This document shows positions 51,541-59,844 of a DNA stretch of 64,000 bases, one piece after another. Position 1 is the stretch's first letter. Each line of letters begins with the position of its first letter. A model generated the notes under the pieces. That model ran no database searches. It was not told where the DNA came from and saw only the letters and a list, made by a program, of their open reading frames with translations. The DNA is from UBA5972 sp964588725 (GTDB taxonomy: Bacteria; Pseudomonadota; Alphaproteobacteria; Rhodobacterales; Rhodobacteraceae): the NCBI GenBank assembly GCA_964588725.1, contig CAZPQL010000003.1:1-64000 (forward strand), written 5' to 3'. Both the position numbers and the translations under genes were made by a program.

Positions 51541-53472
51541 CTAGTTTTCCGAACCGACCGTCAAGCGGGGCGGCAATGCGGGGAAAAGCCGGTCGCGTAC
51601 GGCCCGGTCCACGAAACTTTCCTCGAACGGCTGATTCAAATCGATTCCATCAAATGGCAGACCAACGACCTTGGCGTTGAGGCCGGTTTGCGTGGCACTT
51701 TCGGCGGCGATCCTGCGGCCAAGTTCGGCAGAGCGACGTGCGATGTCGCGCCCGATCCTCGAGGCTTCGCCGCTGGAGTTCATGACGCGGGGCCGTAACA
51801 TTACCAACAGTACGCGTTGGCTTCCGTCGACACCACGCCCGCGAAACAATTTTCCCAGCGCAGGTATTTTGGACAGGCCCGGCACGCGGTGCGTCGAAAT
51901 GTTGCCTGCGTCTTCGATAAGCCCGCCCAGAATGATCACCTGACCGTCCTGGACCAACGCGTTGGTTGATATGCGACGCAGCGACGTTACTTCGCCACCT
52001 GCAGCGGACGTGGAGCCCGTCAGGCTGGATACCTCTTGCTTGATGGTAATGCGCACCGTGGACGAGTCGGTAATCTGGGGCAGCACGGTCAGCTTTAGCC
52101 CCACATCCTGCCGCTCGATCGTTTGAAAGGGTTGGTTGGGTATCGCATTGTTGCCGACCGTGGAATACTGGCCCGTGACGAATGGCACGTTTTGCGCAAC
52201 AACGATTTCGGCTTCCTGATTGTTCAATGTCAAAATAGCCGGAGTTGACAAAAGCCGTGTGCTTCTCTCGCGCGCGATTGCCGTAATCAGTGCTACAAAA
52301 CTGTTGCTGGCATAGCTCAGAAACCCACCGATTCCTGTGCCAACGTTGGAGGCATTCGACGACATCGCCGCACTGATCAAAGTGACAAGCGAGGTGCCGC
52401 CGTCCAATTGAAACGATGTGCCACCGCCAAATGCTTCATTCAATATTCCACCAAACTGCGAAGAAATTTCCGAAAAATTCTCGGCCGATATTTCAAATAT
52501 CACAACTTCGATAAGCACCTGAGCCGGTCGCACATCGAGGGCTCGAATTGAATCTACAATGTCGCCAATTCGGTCACCGGAGGCGCTGACAAGAATTGAA
52601 TTTGTCTGCGGCTCGGCCACAAGTGTAAAAAACGGAGCGTTTTCGTCGTCGACCACCGTCAACGACTCGCGTATGACGGTCGCCAGCTCGGTGGCCTGTG
52701 CATATTTCAATCTAACAACCTTGGATCGTACACGTGACTGTGGTTGATCGAGTTGCCCAATCAAAACACGCAGGCGCGCGCGATAATCGTCGGGACCGCC
52801 AAAAACGATCGCGTTGATGCTGGTGTCCGCGGTGAGGCTTTCGCCGTCAGGCGGCAGCGCCACAGATCGCAGCACAGGTAACAGATCAGAGGCGCTGGCG
52901 TGTTTTAGGCGCACGGCTTCGATCCTGCGCGCGCCTGATTTGCTAAGCGAGCGCATCAGTTCCTCGATACGGTCGATATTTTCGCGGCGGTCTGACACCA
53001 CGATCAGGTTTGCGCTGTTCACTGCGGTCAAAATAGCTCCCTGCGGAACCAGCGGCTCTATGACCTCCAGTATTTCATCAACGTTACCGTTGTTGACCGG
53101 AATAATGCGGGTTTCGAATGTTCCCCGCTCGCGGGTAGACGCCCCACCCCCCGCCATGGTCGAGGCGCGATCTATCGGCACAACGCGCTGAATCCCGATC
53201 CCTTTGACGATGGTCAGATTGTTGGCTTCAAGAACGTTCAAAAATATTTCGAACAGCGTTTCAGAAGAAATCGGAATCGGTGCAAACACGGTCACGCGAC
53301 CGTCAACTTCGGGGTCAAGTATATAATTGGTGCCGGTTTTTTCGGCCACCAGTTCAACATAGGTTTTCAGATCTACGTTGCGCAGATCCAGCTGTATCTG
53401 CGCGTGCGAAACCGTCGCGACGCCAAGCGTCAGTACGGCCAGCGCAATAATAAACCTGATGTGCCGGAGCAT
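51541..53472 (-). CDS. gspD: Type II secretion outer-membrane secretin GspD
   Basis: 643 aa. Signal peptide MLRHIRFIIALAVLTLGVAT (cleavage near SHA-Q), N0-N3 ring-forming domains (LRNVDLKTYVELVAEKTG, VIEPLVPQGAILTAVNSANL, VVRLKYAQATELATVI), then the secretin barrel (VLIEVVIFEISAENFSEI, VPGLSKIPALGKLFRG, QRVLLVMLRPRVM). Forms the multimeric channel. First of D-E-F. The 130-base gap before it is AT-rich without a clear promoter. Confidence 0.96.
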   Translation of the reverse strand: MLRHIRFIIALAVLTLGVATVSHAQIQLDLRNVDLKTYVELVAEKTGTNYILDPEVDGRVTVFAPIPISSETLFEIFLNVLEANNLTIVKGIGIQRVVPIDRASTMAGGGASTRERGTFETRIIPVNNGNVDEILEVIEPLVPQGAILTAVNSANLIVVSDRRENIDRIEELMRSLSKSGARRIEAVRLKHASASDLLPVLRSVALPPDGESLTADTSINAIVFGGPDDYRARLRVLIGQLDQPQSRVRSKVVRLKYAQATELATVIRESLTVVDDENAPFFTLVAEPQTNSILVSASGDRIGDIVDSIRALDVRPAQVLIEVVIFEISAENFSEISSQFGGILNEAFGGGTSFQLDGGTSLVTLISAAMSSNASNVGTGIGGFLSYASNSFVALITAIARERSTRLLSTPAILTLNNQEAEIVVAQNVPFVTGQYSTVGNNAIPNQPFQTIERQDVGLKLTVLPQITDSSTVRITIKQEVSSLTGSTSAAGGEVTSLRRISTNALVQDGQVIILGGLIEDAGNISTHRVPGLSKIPALGKLFRGRGVDGSQRVLLVMLRPRVMNSSGEASRIGRDIARRSAELGRRIAAESATQTGLNAKVVGLPFDGIDLNQPFEESFVDRAVRDRLFPALPPRLTVGSEN

Positions 53473-53602
53473 GAGCAGCCGAGTCCCCCAATGGTCACGT
53501 CAGATCGATCACTTTGTGCAGCAACAACACAGTTTCGCATCCGTATCTAACGCGGTAATTTATGCTCTATTTTCTGGTATATTGCTACAATGAAATCCGC
53601 AT

Positions 53603-54166
53603 TTATTCGCTTTTGTCATCGGCAAATTCGATAAAATAGGTTTCGTCGTGCGCTTGAATTTTGACACCGCTGGCGGTGATCTCGACGATTTCAGCTTCAG
53701 CCGTCAGCATATCGTTGACACGAAACATTATTGTCACCCCACCGACGTCGATGAGCGCCCGACTGTAACCCCGAGCATCAGCGACAATCCCTTGCAGAGC
53801 AAAGGCGTCCGGTTCGAATGCCTCGCGCTGTTCGACTGCCGGTTCTGCGACTGGCGTGGGCGGTGACTGTTCCACAACTGGTGCAGGCTCCGGCGCGGGA
53901 TCGGGTTGAATCTGTCCGAACAGCTGCGACCAGCCGGTTTCAGCGATCGGTTTAGTCGTCGCCGTCTCTGGGGCTTCGGACTGAGGTGCCACCAGTGTCG
54001 TGACTCCAAACGTGATGGGGTCTTCTTGCGGCGCAGCCAGAACCTGAAACAGCGTGTACAAGCCAAACACGGCCACCGCCGCAGACAACAATATATAGAC
54101 GCTGGATAACGTAGAAAGGATATATCTTGGGCCTTCGACGATCATTATCGTTGCCTTATCTGACAT
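53603..54166 (-). CDS. gspC: Type II secretion protein GspC (short, no PDZ domain)
   Basis: 187 aa from the ATG at 54166. One N-terminal membrane helix (SSVYILLSAAVAVFGLYTLF, about 21-40), a Pro/Glu-rich linker, and a C-terminal homology-region domain (FALQGIVADARGYSRALIDVGG, FIEFADDK) that contacts the secretin N0 domain. The PDZ or coiled-coil tail of larger GspC proteins is absent. Located upstream of gspD on the same strand. The frame up to 54367 crosses the divergent lipoprotein gene and is rejected. Confidence 0.85.
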   Translation of the reverse strand: MSDKATIMIVEGPRYILSTLSSVYILLSAAVAVFGLYTLFQVLAAPQEDPITFGVTTLVAPQSEAPETATTKPIAETGWSQLFGQIQPDPAPEPAPVVEQSPPTPVAEPAVEQREAFEPDAFALQGIVADARGYSRALIDVGGVTIMFRVNDMLTAEAEIVEITASGVKIQAHDETYFIEFADDKSE

Positions 54167-54219
54167 AAAAGACCATAACAGCGTCACGGGCAGGCTTTCA
54201 ATAGAACAGGAGTATTGGA

Positions 54220-54738
54220 ATGAGGTCAACGTGGCGATTGATCTCCTATGTCGTGGCAGCATTCGCCACCCTGTCAGCCTGCGATGGAACCGATACGTTC
54301 GTCGGCAACAGTAACGATGCCAATTATTTGGCGGCAAGAAATGCGCTTGAGACCGGGCAGTATTCAATCGCGATCAAAAAATACCAGCGCTTGCTTGCCA
54401 GCCTTGACGGGCGTCCTGCGGCACGGGTTCAGCTGGAGTACATTCATGCTCTTTTGCGCGCCAACCAATTCGAAGCAGCGGGCGCATCCGCCGCGCAACT
54501 GACCAATAGCCGCGAACCGTCCATCCGCGCTGGTGCCATTGCTGTTCGCGGCACTGCCCGGCACGAACAGGCACGCGCCAAAATGGCCGCGGGTCAGGTA
54601 GACGCCGGGGTGCGCACGCTTTTGACTTCGGCGCGCGACGATCTGACAGATTTTTTGCGCAACTACAAAAAATGGGACGAAGCCGGTGCCATGCAATCGC
54701 GTCTGAAATTGTTGGAACAGGATATGTCCCGCATCTGA
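54220..54738 (+). CDS. TPR-like lipoprotein, candidate secretin pilotin
   Basis: 172 aa, AGGAG 8 bases upstream. Lipobox LSAC puts Cys21 at the mature N-terminus. The rest is alpha-helical with TPR-like repeats (YLAARNALETGQYSIAIKKYQRLLA, then ARVQLEYIHALLRANQFEAAG). It is divergent from gspC by 53 bases and closes the secretion cluster. Helical lipoproteins can act as secretin pilotins, so that role is plausible but unproven; it does not resemble the small GspS type at sequence level. Confidence 0.72.
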   Translation: MRSTWRLISYVVAAFATLSACDGTDTFVGNSNDANYLAARNALETGQYSIAIKKYQRLLASLDGRPAARVQLEYIHALLRANQFEAAGASAAQLTNSREPSIRAGAIAVRGTARHEQARAKMAAGQVDAGVRTLLTSARDDLTDFLRNYKKWDEAGAMQSRLKLLEQDMSRI

Positions 54739-54905
54739 CTTCCGGCCCGCGCTGCGCGACAAAGCTAAACACCCGAATCTGCCAAATCAGCAGACGCCCG
54801 ACGCAGATGATCCCGGCGTGGATGGTCACATCTGTGCGCGGTGTAAATGCCTTGTAATGCAACATGATATTTCTTAAGGCTGTAGCGCTTGATCAAGGGG
54901 CCGAC

Positions 54906-55517
54906 ATGACGAACCACGTTCACCAAAACGACCTGCCCGATACGCTGGACCTTGGCGCTGTGGTGGCGATTGACTGCGAAACGATGGGCCTGCAGCCCCA
55001 CCGCGACCGCCTGTGTCTTGTTCAGCTGTCGTCCGGCGACGGCGATGCGCACCTCGTGCAAATCTCGCAGAACCAGAATGCTGCGCCAAATCTGACGGCG
55101 CTCCTGAGCGACAAAAAAGTGCTGAAACTGTTCCACTTTGGTCGGTTTGATATTGCCGTAATGCTGCACCGGTTCGGCGTTTTAGCCGCGCCGGTCTACT
55201 GCACGAAAATCGCGTCTAAACTGGTGCGCACGTATACTGATCGACATGGTTTGAAAAATCTGACGCAGGAACTGATTGGCGTTGACCTGTCCAAGCAGCA
55301 GCAAAGTTCTGACTGGGGTGCGTCGGAGTTATCACCGGCGCAGATTGAATATGCGGCATCTGATGTGCTTTATCTTCATCGTATCAAAGAACAGCTGGAT
55401 ATCCGTTTGCGCCGCGAAAACCGCGAAAACCTGGCGGCGGCAGCTTTCGGATTTTTGCCAACGCGTGCGCAGCTGGATCTGGCGGGTTGGCCTGAAATTG
55501 ACATATTTTCCCACTAG
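54906..55517 (+). CDS. rnd: Ribonuclease D-like 3'-5' exonuclease (short form)
   Basis: 203 aa from the ATG at 54906 (GGGG 6 bases upstream). DEDD exonuclease motifs: VVAIDCETMGLQPHRDRL (Exo I), HFGRFDIAVML (Exo II) and YAASDVLYLHRI (Exo III). The HRDC domains of full-length RNase D are absent, as in the short alphaproteobacterial form. tRNA 3' processing is the likely role. Nine bases before kdsD. Confidence 0.9.
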   Translation: MTNHVHQNDLPDTLDLGAVVAIDCETMGLQPHRDRLCLVQLSSGDGDAHLVQISQNQNAAPNLTALLSDKKVLKLFHFGRFDIAVMLHRFGVLAAPVYCTKIASKLVRTYTDRHGLKNLTQELIGVDLSKQQQSSDWGASELSPAQIEYAASDVLYLHRIKEQLDIRLRRENRENLAAAAFGFLPTRAQLDLAGWPEIDIFSH

Positions 55518-55526
55518 GGAACGTCC

Positions 55527-56498
55527 ATGACCGATGTGAACCCAACAGCCAACGCATTGACCACGGGTCGACGGGTCATCACCCGCGAGGCAGACGCCTT
55601 GTCGCTTTTGGCGACATCGCTGGACAGTAACTTTGCGGATGCTGTCCGGCTCTTGCTGGGCGCGCGGGGCCGCATCATCGTGTGCGGTATGGGAAAATCG
55701 GGCCATATCGCCCGCAAAATTGCCGCAACATTCGCATCCACCGGAACGCCGGCACATTTTGTCCACCCCGCAGAAGCAAGTCACGGTGACCTTGGCATGA
55801 TGGCCGCAGGCGACGTGGCACTGGTGCTGTCCAATTCGGGCGAAACCCCGGAACTGGCGGACGTGATCGCCTATACCAGACGCTTTCAAATTCCGCTGAT
55901 TGGCGTGGCGGGTCAGGCTGGTAGCACGCTTTTGGTACACGCCGACGTGGCTTTGTTGCTCCCCGAGGCTCCCGAAGCCTGCGATCTGGGAATCGTTCCG
56001 ACCACATCAACAACAATGGCTCTGGCTTTAGGCGATGCCTTTGCGATTACGTTGATGGAACATCGCAATTTTACACCGGAAAATTTTCGCGATTTCCACC
56101 CCGGCGGCAAACTTGGGGCGCGGCTATCGAAAGTGTCAGATCTGATGCACAGCGGCAGCGAGCTGCCACTGGTAGCAAACGACGCGCCCATGAGCGAGGC
56201 TTTGCTTGTCATCAGCCAAAAAGGTTTCGGCGTCGCCGGTGTCACACAAAATGACTTGCTTATCGGTGTCATCACCGATGGTGACCTGCGGCGGAACATG
56301 GACGGATTGCTCGGGCTTACGGCTGAACAGGTCATGACCCGCGATCCGCACTCGATCGCGCCAACTGCGCTGGCTGAAGAGGCGGTCAATACCATGAACC
56401 GCCACGAGATCACGACATTATTCGTAGTCGCCAAAAGTAGCAAAAACGCCGTTGGTATCATACACATACACGACTGCTTGCGTGCGGGAATTGGCTGA
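55527..56498 (+). CDS. kdsD: D-arabinose-5-phosphate isomerase (KpsF/GutQ)
   Basis: 323 aa. SIS sugar-isomerase domain (GRIIVCGMGKSGHIARKIAA, SNSGETPELADVI) followed by two CBS motifs (LVISQKGFGVAGV..., EEAVNTMNRHEITTLFVV). Makes arabinose-5-phosphate for Kdo synthesis, feeding LPS core assembly. Followed after 1 base by lptC, so LPS synthesis and transport are coupled in this operon. Confidence 0.95.
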   Translation: MTDVNPTANALTTGRRVITREADALSLLATSLDSNFADAVRLLLGARGRIIVCGMGKSGHIARKIAATFASTGTPAHFVHPAEASHGDLGMMAAGDVALVLSNSGETPELADVIAYTRRFQIPLIGVAGQAGSTLLVHADVALLLPEAPEACDLGIVPTTSTTMALALGDAFAITLMEHRNFTPENFRDFHPGGKLGARLSKVSDLMHSGSELPLVANDAPMSEALLVISQKGFGVAGVTQNDLLIGVITDGDLRRNMDGLLGLTAEQVMTRDPHSIAPTALAEEAVNTMNRHEITTLFVVAKSSKNAVGIIHIHDCLRAGIG

Positions 56499-56499
56499 A

Positions 56500-57138
56500 A
56501 TGGTGTGGCACAGCGACGGTTTGTATTCTCGATTCGTTACGTGGGCCAAGATCACTTTGCCGCTTATGGCATTGACGTTGGTAAGCAGCCTGTTTCTGTT
56601 CTCGCGCTCTAACGAACAGGGTGAAACGCTGCGGTTTTCCGACGGCGAACTGCGCGAGCTGACCCGCAACGAGGGCATATTGCAACCTCGGCTGGCTGGT
56701 GTCACCGCGAGCGGTATCGCCATCGAGCTTTCGGCTGACAGCGCCGATCAGGGTGTTGAGACCGATAATTCAACCGCCCTGAGGGGTCTCAGTGCCCATT
56801 TCAAATTTACTGACGGGTTAAAAATTGACGCGGTGGCGGGGCTGGCGCTGGTCGACGGACTGGACCTGAATGTCAAGCTAAGCGAGAATGTCGAACTCGC
56901 GGGTTCAAACGGTTACCGCGCCACTTCGTCCGGATTGGTTTTCGCACTTGACCGGTTGGACATCCGAAGCACCGGCTCAGTAAGCGCTGAATTTCCGCAA
57001 GGTATATTGCAGGCCGGGCATATGCAGATCAAAGAAGTTCAGTCCGAAGACCCACAAAAATCCGGATTATATGTAGTGGTTTTCAATGAGGGTGTGAAAA
57101 TGGTATACACTCCCAAACAAAGGAATGGGAATCCGTGA
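56500..57138 (+). CDS. lptC: LPS export protein LptC
   Basis: 212 aa from the ATG at 56500, 1 base after the kdsD stop. A single N-terminal membrane helix (TLPLMALTLVSSLFLFSRS) and a periplasmic beta-jellyroll (LSAHFKFTDGLKIDAVAGLALV, MQIKEVQSEDPQKSG). It passes LPS from LptB2FG to LptA. Its stop overlaps the lptA GTG start. Confidence 0.9.
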   Translation: MVWHSDGLYSRFVTWAKITLPLMALTLVSSLFLFSRSNEQGETLRFSDGELRELTRNEGILQPRLAGVTASGIAIELSADSADQGVETDNSTALRGLSAHFKFTDGLKIDAVAGLALVDGLDLNVKLSENVELAGSNGYRATSSGLVFALDRLDIRSTGSVSAEFPQGILQAGHMQIKEVQSEDPQKSGLYVVVFNEGVKMVYTPKQRNGNP

Positions 57139-57650
57139 CGACGCTGCCAATCAGGCCGATTTTTCTTGTTATCGCGCTGGCTGTAGCGACGGGTCTGCCC
57201 GCCGCCGCACAACAGACGCGAGTTGCCTTTGGTAGCGACACCCACGACGCGTCGCTTCCGGTGGAGATCGAGTCAGATAGTTTCACGCTGCGGCAATCCG
57301 AAGGCACGGCTGAATTTCTGGGAAATGTGGTTGTGGGACAGGGCGGGTTGCGGCTGGCCGCGGGGAAAATTGTCGTCAGGTACAGTGGGGCAGGTGACGC
57401 GTCTGCGGGTGAAATCGAAAGCCTGACAGCCAGCGATGGTGTCACATTGGTGAGCGGTACAGAAACAGCCGAAGCCGATAAAGCCGAGTTTGTGCTGGCC
57501 AGCAACACGATAGAAATGACCGGTGACGTTTTACTGACCCAGGGCAATAATGCACTGTCCGGTCAGATCATCGTCATCAGCCTGGCGGACGGATCAGCCG
57601 TTATCAGCGGTCGGGTTAAGACTATTTTCACCCCGGATTCAAGCAATTGA
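57135..57650 (+). CDS. lptA: LPS transport periplasmic protein LptA
   Basis: 171 aa. Signal peptide (PIFLVIALAVATGLPAAAQQ), then the OstA fold: VEIESDSFTLRQSEGTAEFLGNV, GVTLVSGTETAEADKAEF, NALSGQIIVISLADGSAVISG. GTG start overlapping the lptC stop (GTGA). Forms the periplasmic bridge for LPS. Ends in a TTGA overlap with lptB. Confidence 0.93.
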   Translation: MTTLPIRPIFLVIALAVATGLPAAAQQTRVAFGSDTHDASLPVEIESDSFTLRQSEGTAEFLGNVVVGQGGLRLAAGKIVVRYSGAGDASAGEIESLTASDGVTLVSGTETAEADKAEFVLASNTIEMTGDVLLTQGNNALSGQIIVISLADGSAVISGRVKTIFTPDSSN

Positions 57651-58408
57651 GCGCCGCGCCTGATCTTAAACTGGCGGCGACCGACGGTGGCCTCAAGGTG
57701 GTCAACCTTGGCAAAAGCTATAAAAAGCGGCGCGTTATTCAAAGCGTCTCGCTTGAACTTTTCAAAGGCGAGGCTGTGGCCCTGTTGGGGCCAAACGGCG
57801 CCGGAAAAACCACTTGTTTTTACGCGATAGCCGGGCTGGTAATGCCCGAGGCGGGCTTTGTTTATCTGAACGGGCGCGATGTGACCCTATTGCCGATGTA
57901 TCGTCGCGCCCGATTGGGCATTGGTTATCTGCCGCAGGATGCTTCCATTTTCCGCGGTCTTTCGGTCGAGGCCAACGTGAACGCGGTTTTGGAGCTAAGC
58001 ATCAAAGACCGACACAAGCGCCTGCAGCGTCTGGAAGAATTGCTGGCGGATTTTTCGATCGCGCATTTGCGGCGTGCACCGGCGCTGTCGTTGTCCGGCG
58101 GTGAACGAAGACGGGTTGAAATTGCCCGCTGTCTGGCCAGCAATCCGTCGTATGTGCTATTGGATGAGCCTTTTGCGGGCGTCGACCCCATCGCCGTTGC
58201 CGAAATTCGTGATCTTGTTGCGCAACTCAAGAACCGCGATATCGGCGTTTTGATTACCGACCACAATGTACGCGACACGCTTGGCGTGGTTGACAGAGCC
58301 TATATCCTGCACGAAGGGCGCATATTGAAAAGCGGCACGGCCAAAGAAGTTATAAATGACGAAAACGTGCGTCGGGTCTATTTAGGACAGAATTTCAAAA
58401 TTACCTAG
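57647..58408 (+). CDS. lptB: LPS transport ABC ATPase LptB
   Basis: 253 aa with Walker A LLGPNGAGKTTCFYAIAGL, Q-loop LPQDASIFRGLSV, signature LSGGERRRVEIARCLA, Walker B YVLLDEPFAGVDP, and switch His in ITDHNVRDT. The start is TTG, overlapping the lptA stop. Drives LPS extraction with LptF/LptG, which are not in this window. The 215 bases after it contain a lone TTGACA (58479) but no well-spaced -10. Confidence 0.96.
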   Translation: MSAAPDLKLAATDGGLKVVNLGKSYKKRRVIQSVSLELFKGEAVALLGPNGAGKTTCFYAIAGLVMPEAGFVYLNGRDVTLLPMYRRARLGIGYLPQDASIFRGLSVEANVNAVLELSIKDRHKRLQRLEELLADFSIAHLRRAPALSLSGGERRRVEIARCLASNPSYVLLDEPFAGVDPIAVAEIRDLVAQLKNRDIGVLITDHNVRDTLGVVDRAYILHEGRILKSGTAKEVINDENVRRVYLGQNFKIT

Positions 58409-58623
58409 ACACGTGCAAGTGGTAGTGCACCGCTTTGCGTTGCTCGGCAAAAAATCTCCGTCGCGCCCACGCCAGAGTTGACATCGTATAGCAGTCTATA
58501 GCCAAATACAGAGAATGTACGATCACATCGATTCCCCATCATCGCGACCAGTAATTTGTACCGTATGCGGGCGCGGTGTGATCGCGTACAGTTACCACCC
58601 CATAAAAAGAACAAGGAGAAACC

Positions 58624-59196
58624 ATGCGATATCAGGTCAGTGGCAAACAAATCGATATAGGCAACGCGCTTAGACAACACGTCCAAGAGGACCTGGACGT
58701 GGTTATTGGCAAATACGCCGAGCGCCCCACCGAAGCCGTCATCGTGTTTTCCAAGGACGGGCACAAATATTCCTGCGAGGCAACCGTTCATCTTTCAACA
58801 GGTTTGACCACTCAGGCGACGGGTAAGGCCATTGAAATCTATAGTTCTTTTGACAAATGCTGTGACAAAATTGAAAAACAGATGCGTCGCTACAAACGCC
58901 GCCTAAAAAGCCACCAGAAAGATCGAGGAACACCTATTGAATCGACAACGGCATCAGCATATATCCTCGCCGGATCAGACGTCGAATCGCATGATTCAGA
59001 GCCGGAAACCTTGCAGCCGATTATCGTTGCAGAAATGCAGACAAAAATTAAGTCTTTGTCGGTAGGAGAAGCAGTTATGCAGATGGAACTGGATGGCGCG
59101 CCGCTTCTGGTGTTCAAAAAAGAAGGGCAAGATGCCGTAAATGTGGTTTACCGGCGTGACGACGGCAACATTGGTTGGATCGACACGAACCAGTAG
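58624..59196 (+). CDS. hpf: Long-form ribosome hibernation promoting factor
   Basis: 190 aa: N-terminal S30AE/RaiA domain (YQVSGKQIDIGNALRQHVQEDL, IGKYAERPTEAVIVFSKDG) and C-terminal dimerisation domain (IKSLSVGEAVMQMELDGAPLLVF, NIGWID). The long form pairs 70S ribosomes into 100S dimers in stationary phase. AAGGAG lies 6-9 bases before the ATG. Own transcription unit between lptB and ptsN. Confidence 0.95.
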   Translation: MRYQVSGKQIDIGNALRQHVQEDLDVVIGKYAERPTEAVIVFSKDGHKYSCEATVHLSTGLTTQATGKAIEIYSSFDKCCDKIEKQMRRYKRRLKSHQKDRGTPIESTTASAYILAGSDVESHDSEPETLQPIIVAEMQTKIKSLSVGEAVMQMELDGAPLLVFKKEGQDAVNVVYRRDDGNIGWIDTNQ

Positions 59197-59282
59197 AAGC
59201 AGACACCTAAACCCCTACAAATCTGTGCTGCTGAAATCGTTGATTTTCGGCTCGCGCGCAATTGTGAAACAAAAAGAAACTC

Positions 59283-59747
59283 ATGGAAATATCAGAAATC
59301 CTGATTCCCGGCGCCGTCAAGGCGGTCAACAAGATCTCCAGCAAAAAGAGACTGTTGCAATCTTTGGCTGATCTGGCGGACTCCAGTTATGGCATCAACG
59401 CGCAAGATGCGTTTGAGGCATTGCAAGCGCGTGAAAATCTGGGGCCAACCGGCGTCGGTCAGGGTGTTGCGATACCACACGCGCGACTTGACGGCCTTTC
59501 ATCGGTGTCAGGGGCTTTTGTGCGACTGGACACACCGATTGACTTTGACTCCGTGGACCGGCAACCGGTGGATCTGGTTTTCGCCCTATTTGCACCGGTT
59601 GCTTCGGGCGTGGAACATCTAAAGGCATTGGCGCAAATTTCACGCCTGATGCGCGATTCTGCGGTTCGGGCCAAGTTGCGTTCCAATTCCAACGACAGCA
59701 CACTTTATACGATACTCGCGGAAAAAAGCTCGACAAAAGCAGCCTAA
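59283..59747 (+). CDS. ptsN: Nitrogen-regulatory PTS protein EIIA(Ntr)
   Basis: 154 aa. The phospho-acceptor His66 lies in GVAIPHARLDGL; PVDLVFALFAPVASGVEHLKAL is the conserved second half. Regulatory phosphocarrier linked to nitrogen, potassium and envelope control. 86 bases after hpf, the usual alphaproteobacterial order. Confidence 0.95.
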   Translation: MEISEILIPGAVKAVNKISSKKRLLQSLADLADSSYGINAQDAFEALQARENLGPTGVGQGVAIPHARLDGLSSVSGAFVRLDTPIDFDSVDRQPVDLVFALFAPVASGVEHLKALAQISRLMRDSAVRAKLRSNSNDSTLYTILAEKSSTKAA

Positions 59748-59802
59748 GCCGATTCGCCGATTGGCTTTGCAGCAACAGTTGTGATTCTTCCGGTTATTGT
59801 TG

Positions 59803-59830
59803 ACTGCGCCTGTTCCGCCGACGGCGCAGT
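59803..59830. terminator. Stem-loop between convergent genes
   Basis: ACTGCGCC (59803-59810) and GGCGCAGT (59823-59830), perfect 8-base arms around a 12-base loop, in the 97-base space between the ptsN and sulfotransferase stops. There is no clear T-run, so terminator function is tentative. Confidence 0.45.
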
Positions 59831-59844
59831 AAATGGTTGCTTCG

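Noticed and set aside
58479..58507. TTGACA as a complete hpf promoter
   Set aside because: No -10 hexamer at 16-18 bases; only poor matches at 13 or 20 bases.
58405..58791. Minus-strand 128-codon frame between lptB and hpf
   Set aside because: Runs antisense through the start of hpf, has no family features and no plausible ribosome binding site.
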